Origin: Sebaldella sp.
Lineage (GTDB): Bacteria; Fusobacteriota; Fusobacteriia; Fusobacteriales; Leptotrichiaceae
Reading direction: 5' to 3'
NCBI GenBank assembly: GCA_018058425.1
Contig: JAGOZX010000031.1
Location: 1 to 33,164 of the forward strand
DNA length: 33,164 nucleotides
Shown: one piece after another, positions 11,401 through 18,702 of the stretch
Layout of the letters: every line of letters begins with the position of its first letter
How positions within the stretch are numbered: the stretch's first letter is position 1
Notes under the pieces: model-generated
Databases searched by the model: none
What the model was told of the DNA's origin: nothing
What the model saw: only the letters and a program-made list of their open reading frames with translations
Program-made: the position numbers and the translations under genes

Positions 11401-13587
11401 ATTTCCACCATTTATAGAAAATAATCCTGCTGAACCAGTCCCTGCTACTTGTATAATTCCACTATTAGTTCCAGTGGCTCTAAGAGCTGTAGTACTAAAT
11501 CCATTAGCTATAATTCCTAAATCTGAGGTTCCATTAACATTTATTGTTCCTGTATTTATTGCTGTAGGAGTTCCATTTCCACCAGCAGCAACAGTTCCAT
11601 AATCTACTCTCATTCCTAGATTAGAAGGTCCGCTTACATTTATTGTTCCTATATTTGTAATATTATCACTAGGGCTTACCTTCAAGATCATTCCTGAATT
11701 CCCTATTCCTCCAGAAACATTTATTATTCCATTATTTAACACTAATCCTGTATATGCTCTTATAGAATTAGCTGCGGTAAGAGCTGTATCTTCTATAACT
11801 GCTATTCCAGAAGATCTAGAAGTTCCTACTCCATCTCCTCCAGTTATATTTATTGTTCCTGTATTATTAAATACCATATTTGTTTGACTTATTCTAGACG
11901 AAAGTTTTAAACCATAACTTTCTATTCCACCCATACTTATAGTACCTTGGTTTAATACTCTAGCTGGCACATTTGAAGAACCAGGAGCGTATACTTGTAT
12001 ACCTATTGACTTCTGTCCTTTAAAATCTATCAGACCAGTAGCCTCATTAGTTAATAAATAACTGTTATTTATATTACTGTCATTATCTTCAAAAGTTAAG
12101 ATTATTCCAACTTTATATCCTGTATACCCAGCAGCATTTCTAGTTACTACTATTTGTCCTCCTCCTGCATAAGCTGGAAGGTTTAAAGTAGCAGTTCCAT
12201 TCACAGGTAGCACTGCATTTAGTGCAGCATTACCTACTTCTCCTGCATCTGTTATTGTTTTTCTATTTATCATTTCTCTTTTTCCAGTTCCACCTAGATC
12301 ACTTTGTACTTCAAAGCCAACTACTAATGGTCCAATTAAATTAACTGTTCCATTATTTACAAGAGTTCCATTTGTGGCATTATCCACTGTGGCTATTCTA
12401 GAGCCACCAACTAAAAAACTTTGTGTATTCCAAGTTCTTCCTGCTCCAGTTTCTGTTGTTTTTTGTGCTGGTGTCAAAGTATTTATAGAGTCAATAGTTA
12501 AGTCTGAACCTAATGTAGCTGTTCCTCCTGCATTTTGTGATCCATAATCAAAGTATACTTTTAATAATGTAGAGTTAAATCCATAAGAAGCTCCCCATGA
12601 ATATCTAATCGCTGGCGTATTAGCTGTTAGTGTTGTTCCACCTAATCTTCCAGTAGTAGAACCTAATGTTATAGCATAATTGGTACCATTATCTCCAAAA
12701 GACATTGGATTTCCCGATAACGGTCCTCCATCTACTCCATTAGTCGTACAATTCGGAATCATATAATTACAAAATGACCCTAGCTTAATGTTAAAAACTG
12801 GAGGGCTTGATAGTGCTGGTGGTGTTATATTAAAAGTAATTGGATTAAATTCATTTGCTGATACGGTTGGTACTTGAGGTGTTGTTGGAATTTTTATAAC
12901 TGGTATATCATTAACAACTGGAGCTTGTATTTGCGGCTCACGTGGTGTTAATACTATAAATTTATTTACTTGAGGTGTTCCCACTATTACAATCGGTGGA
13001 GATGCCGTTACATTTACATCAATTGTTTCTGGAATTCTAGGTGTTGTTAGATTAACTGTTACAGGTGTAAAATTCCCAATATTTATTTCTGGAATTCCTA
13101 CAGCAACAGGTGCATCTAACTGTATTTCATATGGTATATTTTCAATAACATCAACTGAACTTTTATACTGTACTGTGGCTTCCTTTGATACTTTTACAAT
13201 TTTAGTTACAATTCCTCTTTGTGGCTCAGGTTCTAGCTCTGGCTGTTTTATAGGTGCAATTGCCTGATAAGGTTTCTCATCAGAGCTTCCACCTCTATGC
13301 TTATTTTCGTAAAAACCTGTGAAAAATACTTGCCACTCCAAATATTCTGGCTTTACAATGTAGTCCCCTTGTTTATATAGATCTTTTAATTCTTTATTTC
13401 TTGCTCTCAAGGCTTTCTCAATAAGATCATAATTTTTATTATTTGACACTCCAGAATTGAAATTCTCTGTCATTGTGTTTTGTAATTTATTATAATCATT
13501 TGATGGTATGTTATCAGTACTAGCTTGTGCTAATAACAACGAGCTGAGTGCTAACGTAAATAAAAGAATTTTTTTACTATTTCTCAT
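2437..13587 (-). CDS. Giant fusobacterial autotransporter adhesin (type Va)
   Basis: The product has 3716 residues. A signal peptide (MRNSKKILLFTLALSSLLLAQ) is followed by the fusobacterial autotransporter-associated N-terminal region, about residues 25-110 (ALRARNKELKDLYKQG, then YLEWQVFFTGFYENK). A Pro/Val-rich linker leads to an SFCNYMIPNC segment with two cysteines. The passenger is a very long beta-helix of short turns of the type NxGxIxxxGxxSxGIxxxxG. It contains three large related blocks starting near residues 930, 1615 and 2320. The last roughly 290 residues form the outer-membrane beta-barrel and end GVSLKAVF, with the C-terminal Phe expected for BAM-dependent insertion. RadD, Fap2 and related Fusobacterium adhesins share this layout; the ligand cannot be read from sequence. 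The start has GGAGAGATGAG just upstream. Confidence 0.93.
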   Translation of the reverse strand: MRNSKKILLFTLALSSLLLAQASTDNIPSNDYNKLQNTMTENFNSGVSNNKNYDLIEKALRARNKELKDLYKQGDYIVKPEYLEWQVFFTGFYENKHRGGSSDEKPYQAIAPIKQPELEPEPQRGIVTKIVKVSKEATVQYKSSVDVIENIPYEIQLDAPVAVGIPEINIGNFTPVTVNLTTPRIPETIDVNVTASPPIVIVGTPQVNKFIVLTPREPQIQAPVVNDIPVIKIPTTPQVPTVSANEFNPITFNITPPALSSPPVFNIKLGSFCNYMIPNCTTNGVDGGPLSGNPMSFGDNGTNYAITLGSTTGRLGGTTLTANTPAIRYSWGASYGFNSTLLKVYFDYGSQNAGGTATLGSDLTIDSINTLTPAQKTTETGAGRTWNTQSFLVGGSRIATVDNATNGTLVNNGTVNLIGPLVVGFEVQSDLGGTGKREMINRKTITDAGEVGNAALNAVLPVNGTATLNLPAYAGGGQIVVTRNAAGYTGYKVGIILTFEDNDSNINNSYLLTNEATGLIDFKGQKSIGIQVYAPGSSNVPARVLNQGTISMGGIESYGLKLSSRISQTNMVFNNTGTINITGGDGVGTSRSSGIAVIEDTALTAANSIRAYTGLVLNNGIINVSGGIGNSGMILKVSPSDNITNIGTINVSGPSNLGMRVDYGTVAAGGNGTPTAINTGTINVNGTSDLGIIANGFSTTALRATGTNSGIIQVAGTGSAGLFSINGGNIINTATATKQISVTGTNSIGMVVVDSTSTGTNSGIINITGNSSAGVYNVGTFTMTGGSITASTPSSVGVYAKTASNTNVNGGTVTVSGGSTALYSETGATIRLLNPTVINVNDKSLMFYRSGTGALSGTATGNINNGGTAFYITGGNTPNISSLVTTGNLALNMATGSTLVGWDQPTGTLSLNALAGVLGTPAVTNTTINDLSGGTYRYFVINKANVLVDRNTTLSGTGSQYFPRVNFVSSSIQVGSGFTVTGTGSNQIGIAQRNYTGSAGVGAIVLNNSGTINLSGASSTGIAGDFATITNAGTITTSGDKSTGIFGANSSIISNTGTINVGTTGTGNSGVGIYGTNKFDALTVAYGTGTVNITNTGNILYNGSAASSGVGIYVDNNNLLTDATITLNAPSNIDMSSSDTGVGIFTDKAIVNINGGTINAGSSTGIYAIGGSQINASSGSIKIGAGGVGVYLAGNSQYNETGAQTGKFVITGDGASLLSLEPGSTFTLSASNIDNQTGMIVTPYKFILGSVGKVAYTSSVATNIGSTENATIFGTTGGVISLTSTASLISTGNNTVGVGVNGPKDSTVSYIAGPYEVTNAGNISLTGDKSTGIYVKGGAKALNSAGVNMISMGTNSAGMYAEGLDSIVQNDGNIEISTNSVGLYSSAVKSVLTEAGVINNGSITAKEITPGVFATDVTGIYVTLGSEGYQKGGTLEFTGNGSTGIFNQGNFKMSGGTVTLGSLGGVAVYSKGASSNTEISNGTINVSDGSVALYADGSTITVSGGTFDIGTEGLLMYNYPSGGVGTAGQLKIMNATTATIHNGGMAFYVEGQDLTGISGVLNSLVSSSSTGTMFLDMENGSSLLRWNDPINTLTLSGIPSVGIVNGIDYTTNTASGTDYKEYSINLGDLVIDENVALTFLGNAYNGVEMSRSKVTLANGYTITDSLDGQVAMAQTNYKRVTPAGTDINDIVVANNGTINLTKNQATGMAADYGLINNNAAGIINLSGENSVGVLSANGSITTNNGTINVLGKESVGIYARNYFDGTTATSSAILGYGDDSININHNGKIELLPAGILNAETYGIYLDNNGVVANNKSTLNLGSASEIIIGDNNAASTNRSIGISLINSTLNSAGKIEVGENGLGIYAKNSTLTGIGGVRKLGENSVGYYFDEVVDSALQMGSVEINGDGSAIYKISDYTTSGINTFDTGNIEVTSIDGGTFVVGMIGENRSVVLNNEIVIRKALNNTLKGTVISTDSASLLFDTGFKITSEENSTIGIGTKGQYAGSTWADPSNPNYDIVFNGEMNLKDDSVGIYAGEGTRILNNTAGVITIGANSIGIYSTDTVTASTALNKGQILITGAESTGLRVDGLSTITNTGTIELQQDVLGNYPTDTQGIIVTNGATGNNSGIINLVGDRSVGIYNNNGIVNISGGSVTVNANQSVGVYSKGNLSNTSITGGVVEATGSASGSAVALYAEDSVINLDNGATIKANDNGILFYTSFTGLAPTGSFNLVSGTVQAEIGAGGTGFYQKGDSSDAGIQTFLNSIFTGAGTLNVNLTDQSARLFVIESTGGTTNLSSLVPGSLTMLTGTKVNVDPLSVTSFSTFLINKGELIIDQNVDLDNPNDAYNNSEFTSSKVTLSPGIIITGFSDNEKAIAQKNFIGGVRSDIVIDNAGGIINLSGDNSVAIVADYGEISNSGTITLSGDNSIALLGANGSRIENTGTIDINSSGVGIYGVNLLGALAPAYGDKKIEIVNNGTISSVSASGKSFGLLAVNTDVAVPITDSTITLGSTSLIDMSASTEGVGVFANRSTLTVDGGIKVGEDGIGIYGENTEVGINSLVLDLVGNNAVGLYLAGNENLTATGNIDVNVTGTNGAIFYFDSTGSITGLGESLRIQSTAPGASFILGLLGTAQFNFTNSFNNVVELGTENVTAITGENSVIRFGTNVTVNGTGEGQTGIAVDGLAASTVPFIAGYTDYEVVNEGNINLQRSSTGIYAKNGARAYNSGIINVGDNATGISVKDSGSKITNYGDITVGKGSDALYIKNGDTVANFGNLSAVKIDVIGIHSDNLTGSIDNAGTITLTGDRSVGIYTGGAGSQVVNNTGTITVGDSTSILDSSAGIYYDNGTAGVINSNNITAGNRSVGIYNAGSIVNQNGLLKIGDQAIGVYFDGGTATFSSGSQLEMGAQSVGVYGLSTGVVNVNSNNDILMGQGSFGFVLTKGGTFNNTSTTGEVKMNGDSTYVITLEAANVSNTSNVLMNGNNNNGFVIIGGNLVNDGDIIGTAGLGNTGIYVENGTVLNNGNMNLGDSIVVYNADGTIDTANSNYSVGIYGVESTITNGASSTIKVGINGVGMYGDSTVTNISSISSQPVMTNNGNITSSSQGAIGMYSLNMNTVNNGLIELTGDNSTGIAVQNSKVTNNGTIIMRGDNSSGIHVLSDSIIENNGSIQLYGASSVGLLTTSGTVILNSGNIYIDPSVASTSKATDIDSLSSNFVKPILRTSGLVVVNDNFRLEGLNLVIAPDPTRLQMGKAIGPDNEEHDFIIYSSEQPYFQSNSLAVIDPITIAPTYTQGTTANTYKIENVLLINNGQITTPTGSLLMKSGSLTWNVTPVKNLKGGYDIYAQRKDYNLYTGGTWYEGFGKVLEDNYLTSSGKDEKGKIYDKIDQITNEESFRKNVSSLAGDVYANINQREETIADIFGSSLDLLQNSKNNTKENVKINIITGKGSVKENTTGVLDYDYETVGVLALREIERTYKHTIGYSLGYAHTSFEFNDDNDSEEWVDTVQIGFHNKYQTNDWILRNDLLGRVSNHDVDRNIDWDVSGRSEMNGTFQTYSITSNNLFGKEITINKNSNFTPYIGLEIMYVMTPAFEEDGLERVKVDGNDAWSVKPKAGIKLDGSIPLGAKTEWKLKGVLDLAYEYEVADLNEREKARLVAVEDGYHDLAKPQAEDGTIKTRAELGVEIEDRYGVFLTGEYSAGSHNQEDFRAGVSLKAVF

Positions 13588-13639
13588 ATCTCATCTCTCC
13601 ATTCTACATTAATTTTCCATTACATTTGCTGATACAAGA

Positions 13640-13679
13640 ATAGTACCACATTAATAGTTGTTTTACAATTTTAAAATTG
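13640..13679 (-). promoter_or_regulatory. Autotransporter promoter with overlapping palindrome
   Basis: On the minus strand TTGTAA (13668-13663), a 17-base spacer and TACTAT (13645-13640), preceded by TG-G, form an extended -10 sigma70-type promoter about 50 bases before the autotransporter ATG. The perfect 14-bp palindrome CAATTTTAAAATTG (13666-13679) overlaps the -35 edge and could bind a regulator. Confidence 0.55.
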
Positions 13680-14130
13680 CATTTACAAATATTAAAATTT
13701 TGAAAAAATTTTTTCATCAATATTAAATATTCTTATTTTATAAACTAAATTTAACTTTATTTCCATATATATTTCATTCTTTAGAATAACTGTTATTTAA
13801 ATAAAAAAATAACCTTATTAATTTAAGTTAAAAAAATGTAAAAAATATAATTTTATTTTATAAAAAAATCATTGATCTAATAATTTTATTCTCAAAAAAT
13901 CATTTATTAATAGACAATAAAAAAATTATTACTTAAAATATAAAAATTTAATTATAAATAATTTTTTATTTAAATAAAATAATTTTTATAAATAAATAGA
14001 TAGTAATAAACGTTATTAAAATAGCTCATAAATTTATACAACGTTATGATATTTTATTATTTTTTTATGATATTTTTATATTTTTTTCATAAACTAATTA
14101 TATTAATAATAATATTTTCCTACTAAATAA
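13680..14130. other. AT-rich intergenic region, no gene
   Basis: This spacer of about 450 bases is almost entirely A and T. Stops occur in all frames and no ribosome site with a following ORF is present. I see nothing in it beyond what could be upstream AT-rich enhancer-like sequence for the adhesin promoter. Confidence 0.5.
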
Positions 14131-14161
14131 GGCTGCCTTAGAATTAATTCTAAAGACAGCC
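14131..14161 (-). terminator. Likely terminator of the flavin oxidoreductase gene
   Basis: GGCTGCCTTAGAATT and AATTCTAAAGACAGCC form a near-perfect hairpin about 30 bases after the stop codon. On the minus strand it is followed by TTATTTAG, so the U-tract is weak. It may stop transcription from both directions. Confidence 0.55.
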
Positions 14162-14192
14162 TATTTATATAATTTTAATTTAATAATTTTTA

Positions 14193-15317
14193 CTAATCTT
14201 CAAATGGAAACCATCCTGTTGTATCTAACATTGCAGAAAACAGTTTATCTGGTATAACTAGTTCTTTTTGAGGTTTTCTACTTATCGTCACAGTAATCTC
14301 ATCTTCTTTTTCATTTTGAATTTTTTCTATCCAATTTGGATCCATTATTATTTCTCTTCCTAAAGCAACGAAATCTGCTTTTGTTTCTAATGCATGTATT
14401 GCTTCATCTCCTGTATGTACGCTTCCTACTGCTACCAATGGTACTCTTTTATTTATTTTTTCACTAACTAATTCAGTCATAGATTTATGAATGCTTGTAT
14501 CCATACTTGGCTTTTCCCATACATCCATTACTGATATATGTAAATAGTCTAGATTTTTATTTACTAAATTTTCCACAAGATATAAAGTATCCTCTATTCT
14601 TATTCCCGGAGTTTCTATTTCTTCTGGTGAAAATCTATATCCAACTATAAATTCTGCTTTCCCACTTTCTTTCACTACACTCTTCACTTCATCTATAACT
14701 CTCATTGGAAACAATAATCTTTTCTCTAAGCTGCCACCCCATTTATCACTTCTTCTATTAGAATGTGGAGAGAAAAATTGTTGTATCAAATAAGTATTTG
14801 CTCCATGAATTTCTACACCATCAAATCCAGATTCAATAGCTATTTTTGTAGCTGCTCCAAATTCACTTATTATTTTTTCTATTTCGTCATCATTTAATTC
14901 ATGAGGAATTACATCTGGTGTTCTTGGACTTGGAATATTTCCAGCGCTCACTGTAATCCCATCTGGAACTAATTCTGGTCTTGCCATTCTTCCACCATGA
15001 TGAATTTGTAATATTATTTTTGTTCCATCTTTTTTCACTTCATCTGTCAGTACCTTTAGTTTTGGTACAGCTTCCTTAGCATAACTTGTAAACTGACCTG
15101 GAAAAGCTATTCCATTTTTTGATACTCCAATACAGGCAGTAATTAACATACCTAATCCCTTACTTCTATGTTTGTAATATTCTATTTCTTGATCAGATAT
15201 TGTTCCATCTGAATTTCCTGAAAAAGTGGTCATAGGTGCCATAACAATTCTGTTTTTTATCTCTACTCCATTTGTTAATTTTACAGTCTCAAATAATTTT
15301 TTAAATTTATCTTTCAT
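14193..15317 (-). CDS. Old Yellow Enzyme-family NAD(P)H:flavin oxidoreductase
   Basis: The product has 374 residues, typical for single-domain OYE proteins (FMN-binding TIM barrel). The N-terminus NRIVMAPMTT is the family's first strand. IHGANTYLIQQFFSP holds the His171/Asn174 pair that binds the substrate carbonyl or nitro group. SNRRSDKWGGSLEKR and the C-terminal VALGREIIMDP segment are FMN-phosphate-binding signatures. Enzymes of this type reduce activated C=C bonds in enones or similar electrophiles; the physiological substrate is unknown. No C-terminal FeS/Rossmann extension is present, which separates it from 2,4-dienoyl-CoA reductases. It is monocistronic, with AAGGAAGTGG before the ATG and its own promoter and terminator. 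Confidence 0.9.
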   Translation of the reverse strand: MKDKFKKLFETVKLTNGVEIKNRIVMAPMTTFSGNSDGTISDQEIEYYKHRSKGLGMLITACIGVSKNGIAFPGQFTSYAKEAVPKLKVLTDEVKKDGTKIILQIHHGGRMARPELVPDGITVSAGNIPSPRTPDVIPHELNDDEIEKIISEFGAATKIAIESGFDGVEIHGANTYLIQQFFSPHSNRRSDKWGGSLEKRLLFPMRVIDEVKSVVKESGKAEFIVGYRFSPEEIETPGIRIEDTLYLVENLVNKNLDYLHISVMDVWEKPSMDTSIHKSMTELVSEKINKRVPLVAVGSVHTGDEAIHALETKADFVALGREIIMDPNWIEKIQNEKEDEITVTISRKPQKELVIPDKLFSAMLDTTGWFPFED

Positions 15318-15357
15318 TTTATCCCACTTCCTTATTTATATTTTTGTTTATACAAAT

Positions 15358-15387
15358 AGTATATCAGAATATTCTTATATTGTTCAA
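15358..15387 (-). promoter_or_regulatory. Promoter of the OYE-family gene
   Basis: On the minus strand TTGAAC (15387-15382), an 18-base spacer and TATACT (15363-15358), preceded by TG-A, form an extended -10 promoter about 40 bases before the ATG. The palindrome AGAATATTCT (15366-15375) lies inside the spacer, a typical position for a repressor site. Confidence 0.6.
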
Positions 15388-15642
15388 CCGAAAATTTTAC
15401 AAATAATTTTTATTGAGTTTTTAAAATAAATGATAATTCTAATAACTTACCGTATATAGTTATATTTAATGTTCTTAAAAAAATTATCTTTATGAAAAAA
15501 GAAAATTATTATCTTATGAAATTTAAAAAATATATTTAAATCTACTTACTTTTATGACATGCCTCATTAAAATTAAAAATTACTAATTTTTGTATATAAA
15601 AAAGGAGACTTCTGTCTCATTCCTCAAGATAATTTTTATAAA

Positions 15643-15678
15643 AAAAGCAAGTTCCTAGTCATTCCAGAACTTGCTTTT
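15643..15678 (-). terminator. Rho-independent terminator of adhE
   Basis: AAAAGCAAGTTC (15643-15654) and GAACTTGCTTTT (15667-15678) pair perfectly around a 12-base loop. On the minus strand the stem runs into a T-tract. It lies just after the adhE stop codon at 15689. Confidence 0.9.
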
Positions 15679-15688
15679 CAACTCTACT

Positions 15689-18283
15689 CTATTTTGTTTC
15701 TTTATAATCTTTACCATAATAAGCTCTTAAATAAACTTCTTTTAATTCTGTAACTAATGGGTATCTAGGATTAGCTCCTGTACATTGATCATCAAATGCA
15801 TCTAATGCAAGTTGGTCAACTGCTTCCAAGAAATCCTTTTCAGGAACTCCAAACTCTTTTATAGACATTGGAATACCTATTCTCATTTTTAATTCATCTA
15901 TTGCTTTTAATAATTTTTCTATTTTTTCATCTTCAGTTTTTCCACCTAGTCCTAAGAAATCTGCTATTTTAGCATATCTATTTTTTGCATCTGGATATTT
16001 ATATTGTGGAAATACTCCCATTTTTACAGGGTTTTCTACAGCATTGAATTTTATAACTTCATTTAAAATCATAGCGTTTGCTATACCGTGAGGTACATGA
16101 AACTTTCCACCTAACTTATGTGCAAGAGAGTGACAAATTCCTAAGAATGCATTTGCGAAAGCCATTCCTGCTAAACATGAAGCATTTGCCATTTTTTCTT
16201 TTGCATTTATTGCCTTTGCTCCATTTTCCACAGATTCTGGAAGGAAATCAAATACTAATTTCATTGCTTCTAACGAAATAGGCTGTGTAAACTCTGTAGC
16301 TAGTGTAGAAACATAAGATTCTACTGCATGTGTTAATACATCTATTCCTGATGCTACTGTTAATCCTTTTGGCATTGTAAGCATTAATTCAGGATCTATT
16401 ATTGCCATATTTGGTGTTAGTTCATAATCAGCAAGAGGATATTTTAAACCAGTCTCATCATCAGTTATTACTGAAAATGGTGTTACTTCTGAACCTGTTC
16501 CGGCAGATGTTGCTACTGCTATAAATTGTGCTTTTATTCCCATTTTTGGAAATGCATAAATTCTTTTTCTAATATCCATAAATCTCATAGCTAAGTCATG
16601 AAACTCTACTTCTGGATGTTCATATAAAACCCACATAATTTTTGCGGCATCCATTGCTGATCCTCCACCAAGTGCTATTACAACATCTGGATTGTACTCA
16701 AGCATTGCTTCTGCACCTTTTTTAGCAGATGATAATGTAGGATCTTCATGTACATCAGAGAATATTCTAAAATCTACTCCTATTTCTTCTAATACCTTAG
16801 TTATATAATCTGCAAACCCTAACTTTGCTAATGATGAATCAGTTACTATAAATGCTCTTTTTTTAGTACCTTTTAATTCCTCTAAAGCCACAGGTAATGA
16901 ACCAAATTTATAATAAATTTTTTCTGGAACTCTAAACCACAACATATTTTCTCTCCTTTCAGCAACTGTTTTATAATTCAGTAGATGTTTTACTCCTACG
17001 TTTTCAGAAACAGAGTTTCCTCCCCAAGAACCGCATCCTAATGTTAATGATGGCTCAAGCTTAAAGTTAAATACATCTCCAATTGCTCCAAGTGAAGAAG
17101 GCATATTTATAAGTGTTCTTCCAGTTTTCATTTGTTTTTCAAATTTTCCGATTTTTTCTCTTTCAGCTAAATTTATATATAATAGTGAAGTATGTCCTAA
17201 TCCTCCAAGATCTATTAATTTCTTAGCTTTATCTAATGAATCTTCGTAATTTTTTGACTTATACATAGCTAAAACTGGTGATAGTTTCTCATGTGCAAAT
17301 GGTTCCTCTTCTCCTACTGATGTTACTTCACCTATAAGTACTTTTGCCTTTTCAGGAACATCTATTCCTGCCATTTGAGCTATTTTATAAGCACTTTGAC
17401 CAACTATTTTTGAGTTTAATGCTCCATCTATAAATATAGTTTTTCTTACTTTATCAAGCTCACCTTTTTTAAGTATGTGTGCTCCTCTTAATTCAAATTC
17501 ATCTTTTACTTGATTATATAATTTTTCATCTACTATTATTGATTGTTCTGATGCACATATTACACCATTATCAAAAGTTTTTGACATTAATGTATAGTTT
17601 ACTGTCATTCTAACATCTGCTGACTCATCTACTATAACAGGTGTATTTCCTGCTCCTACTCCTATAGCTGGTGTTCCTGATGAATAAGCTGATTTTACCA
17701 TTCCAGGTCCACCAGTAGCTAAGATAAGATCTGTACTAGCCATTAGTTCTCTTGATAGGTCTACTGTAGGCTCATCTATCCATCCTATTATATCTTTTGG
17801 TGCTCCAGCTTTTACTGCAGCTTCTAAAGCTATCTTAGCAGTATAAATAGTACATTTTTTAGCTCTTGGATGTGGTGAAAATATTATTCCATTTCTTGTT
17901 TTCAATGCTAATAATGTTTTAAATGCTGCTGTAGATGTAGGGTTAGTAGTAGGTATTATCCCAGCTATTACACCTACTGGTGTAGCTATTTTTTTTATTC
18001 CAAATGATCTATCCTCTTCTAATGTTCCACATGTTTTTTCATCTTTGTATTTATTATAAATGTATTCAGAAGCAAAGTGGTTTTTTATAACCTTATCTTC
18101 TAATATTCCCATTCCAGTTTCTTCTACTGCTAATTTAGCTAATGTTATTCTTTCATCATTTATTCTCAAAGCTACTGCTTTAAATATCTGATCTACCTGC
18201 TCTTGAGTATATTCTGAAAATTTTTCTTGTGCTGCTCTAACTCTCGCTATCATCTCTTTTAAACTTTTTAAGTCATTTACCAT
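15689..18283 (-). CDS. adhE: Bifunctional aldehyde-alcohol dehydrogenase AdhE
   Basis: The protein has 864 residues, the usual AdhE length. The N-terminal half is a CoA-acylating aldehyde dehydrogenase with catalytic Cys243 in GVICASEQS. The C-terminal half is an iron-dependent alcohol dehydrogenase with the NAD motif GGGSAMDAAK and the metal-ligand region GICHSLAHKLGGKFHVPHG. Together they reduce acetyl-CoA to ethanol, using two NADH. The soluble enzyme usually forms spirosome filaments. An ATG ten codons further upstream (18313) is in frame, but CGGAGGT sits directly before the ATG at 18283, so the shorter start is preferred. It is monocistronic with a strong terminator. Its promoter region has TTGTGAA sites that fit redox control. 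Confidence 0.96.
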   Translation of the reverse strand: MVNDLKSLKEMIARVRAAQEKFSEYTQEQVDQIFKAVALRINDERITLAKLAVEETGMGILEDKVIKNHFASEYIYNKYKDEKTCGTLEEDRSFGIKKIATPVGVIAGIIPTTNPTSTAAFKTLLALKTRNGIIFSPHPRAKKCTIYTAKIALEAAVKAGAPKDIIGWIDEPTVDLSRELMASTDLILATGGPGMVKSAYSSGTPAIGVGAGNTPVIVDESADVRMTVNYTLMSKTFDNGVICASEQSIIVDEKLYNQVKDEFELRGAHILKKGELDKVRKTIFIDGALNSKIVGQSAYKIAQMAGIDVPEKAKVLIGEVTSVGEEEPFAHEKLSPVLAMYKSKNYEDSLDKAKKLIDLGGLGHTSLLYINLAEREKIGKFEKQMKTGRTLINMPSSLGAIGDVFNFKLEPSLTLGCGSWGGNSVSENVGVKHLLNYKTVAERRENMLWFRVPEKIYYKFGSLPVALEELKGTKKRAFIVTDSSLAKLGFADYITKVLEEIGVDFRIFSDVHEDPTLSSAKKGAEAMLEYNPDVVIALGGGSAMDAAKIMWVLYEHPEVEFHDLAMRFMDIRKRIYAFPKMGIKAQFIAVATSAGTGSEVTPFSVITDDETGLKYPLADYELTPNMAIIDPELMLTMPKGLTVASGIDVLTHAVESYVSTLATEFTQPISLEAMKLVFDFLPESVENGAKAINAKEKMANASCLAGMAFANAFLGICHSLAHKLGGKFHVPHGIANAMILNEVIKFNAVENPVKMGVFPQYKYPDAKNRYAKIADFLGLGGKTEDEKIEKLLKAIDELKMRIGIPMSIKEFGVPEKDFLEAVDQLALDAFDDQCTGANPRYPLVTELKEVYLRAYYGKDYKETK

Positions 18284-18460
18284 TTTTTTACCTCCGCAAA
18301 TTATTTTTTTCACTTTGTTAATGTATAAACAGAATATATTTTTTATTTATAACTATCATATATTTTGCTTATTTATAAGAATCTATCTAATAAATATCCT
18401 GTTAAAATTTTTTATAACAAAATATTTTTTTATAATCATCCCCTTCACATTAAGTTATTT

Positions 18461-18581
18461 TTTTCACTTCAATTGTGAAAAACTAATAATATCTATAAAT
18501 TGCCTGCAAAAATTATTATTCACAATCTAATGATATTAACACTAACTTTCTATACATATAATTCTATAAGATTGTGAATAA
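18461..18581. promoter_or_regulatory. Three TTGTGAA half-sites around the adhE promoter (Rex-like)
   Basis: TTGTGAA occurs at 18473-18479 and 18572-18578 and, inverted, at 18519-18525. The last two belong to a perfect 13-bp inverted pair, TTATTCACAATCT (18516-18528) and AGATTGTGAATAA (18569-18581). The first is part of TTTTCAC-N7-GTGAAAA (18461-18481). The centres are 46 and 53 bp apart, near whole helical turns. TTGTGAA is the half-site of the NADH-sensing repressor Rex in Firmicutes such as Staphylococcus, and adhE is a classic Rex target. Full TTGTGAA-N4-TTCACAA sites are absent, so the regulator is an inference. Confidence 0.5.
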
Positions 18582-18589
18582 AATGTCAA
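18561..18589 (-). promoter_or_regulatory. adhE promoter
   Basis: On the minus strand TTGACA (18589-18584), a 17-base spacer and TAGAAT (18566-18561) form a near-consensus sigma70 promoter. The spacer contains TTCACAA, so a protein bound there would block RNA polymerase. The predicted start near 18554 leaves a leader of about 270 bases before the adhE ATG. Confidence 0.75.
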
Positions 18590-18620
18590 TTAAATTTTTG
18601 ATTAAACTAAAACTATTAAT

Positions 18621-18659
18621 ATGCTATAATAAAAATGATATTTTAGTGTTTTATAGCAT
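18621..18659 (+). promoter_or_regulatory. Promoter of the RlpA-like gene with flanking inverted repeat
   Basis: TATAAT at 18625-18630, preceded by TG-C, is an extended -10; the matching -35 is poor (TTAAAC at 18602-18607). The inverted repeat ATGCTATAA (18621-18629) / TTATAGCAT (18651-18659) covers the -10 and the predicted start, so it could be an operator or a 5' hairpin. It is divergent from the adhE promoter. Confidence 0.55.
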
Positions 18660-18702
18660 TAGAACAAATCAAAAAAATTTATTTTTAATTAAAGGAGAAA
18701 AT

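Noticed and set aside
3815-11602. Several plus-strand ORFs of 60-105 codons opposite the autotransporter
   Set aside because: They are shadows produced by the repetitive Gly/Asn/Thr codons of the adhesin, with no ribosome sites or conserved motifs.
15600-15625. GAGAC/GTCTC hairpin upstream of the adhE terminator
   Set aside because: Only five base pairs and no T-tract; the neighbouring 12-bp hairpin explains termination.
18315-18530. 71-codon plus-strand ORF between adhE and the RlpA-like gene
   Set aside because: It lies over the adhE leader and operator region, has no ribosome site, and its Ile/Phe/Tyr-rich translation is what AT-rich noncoding DNA gives.
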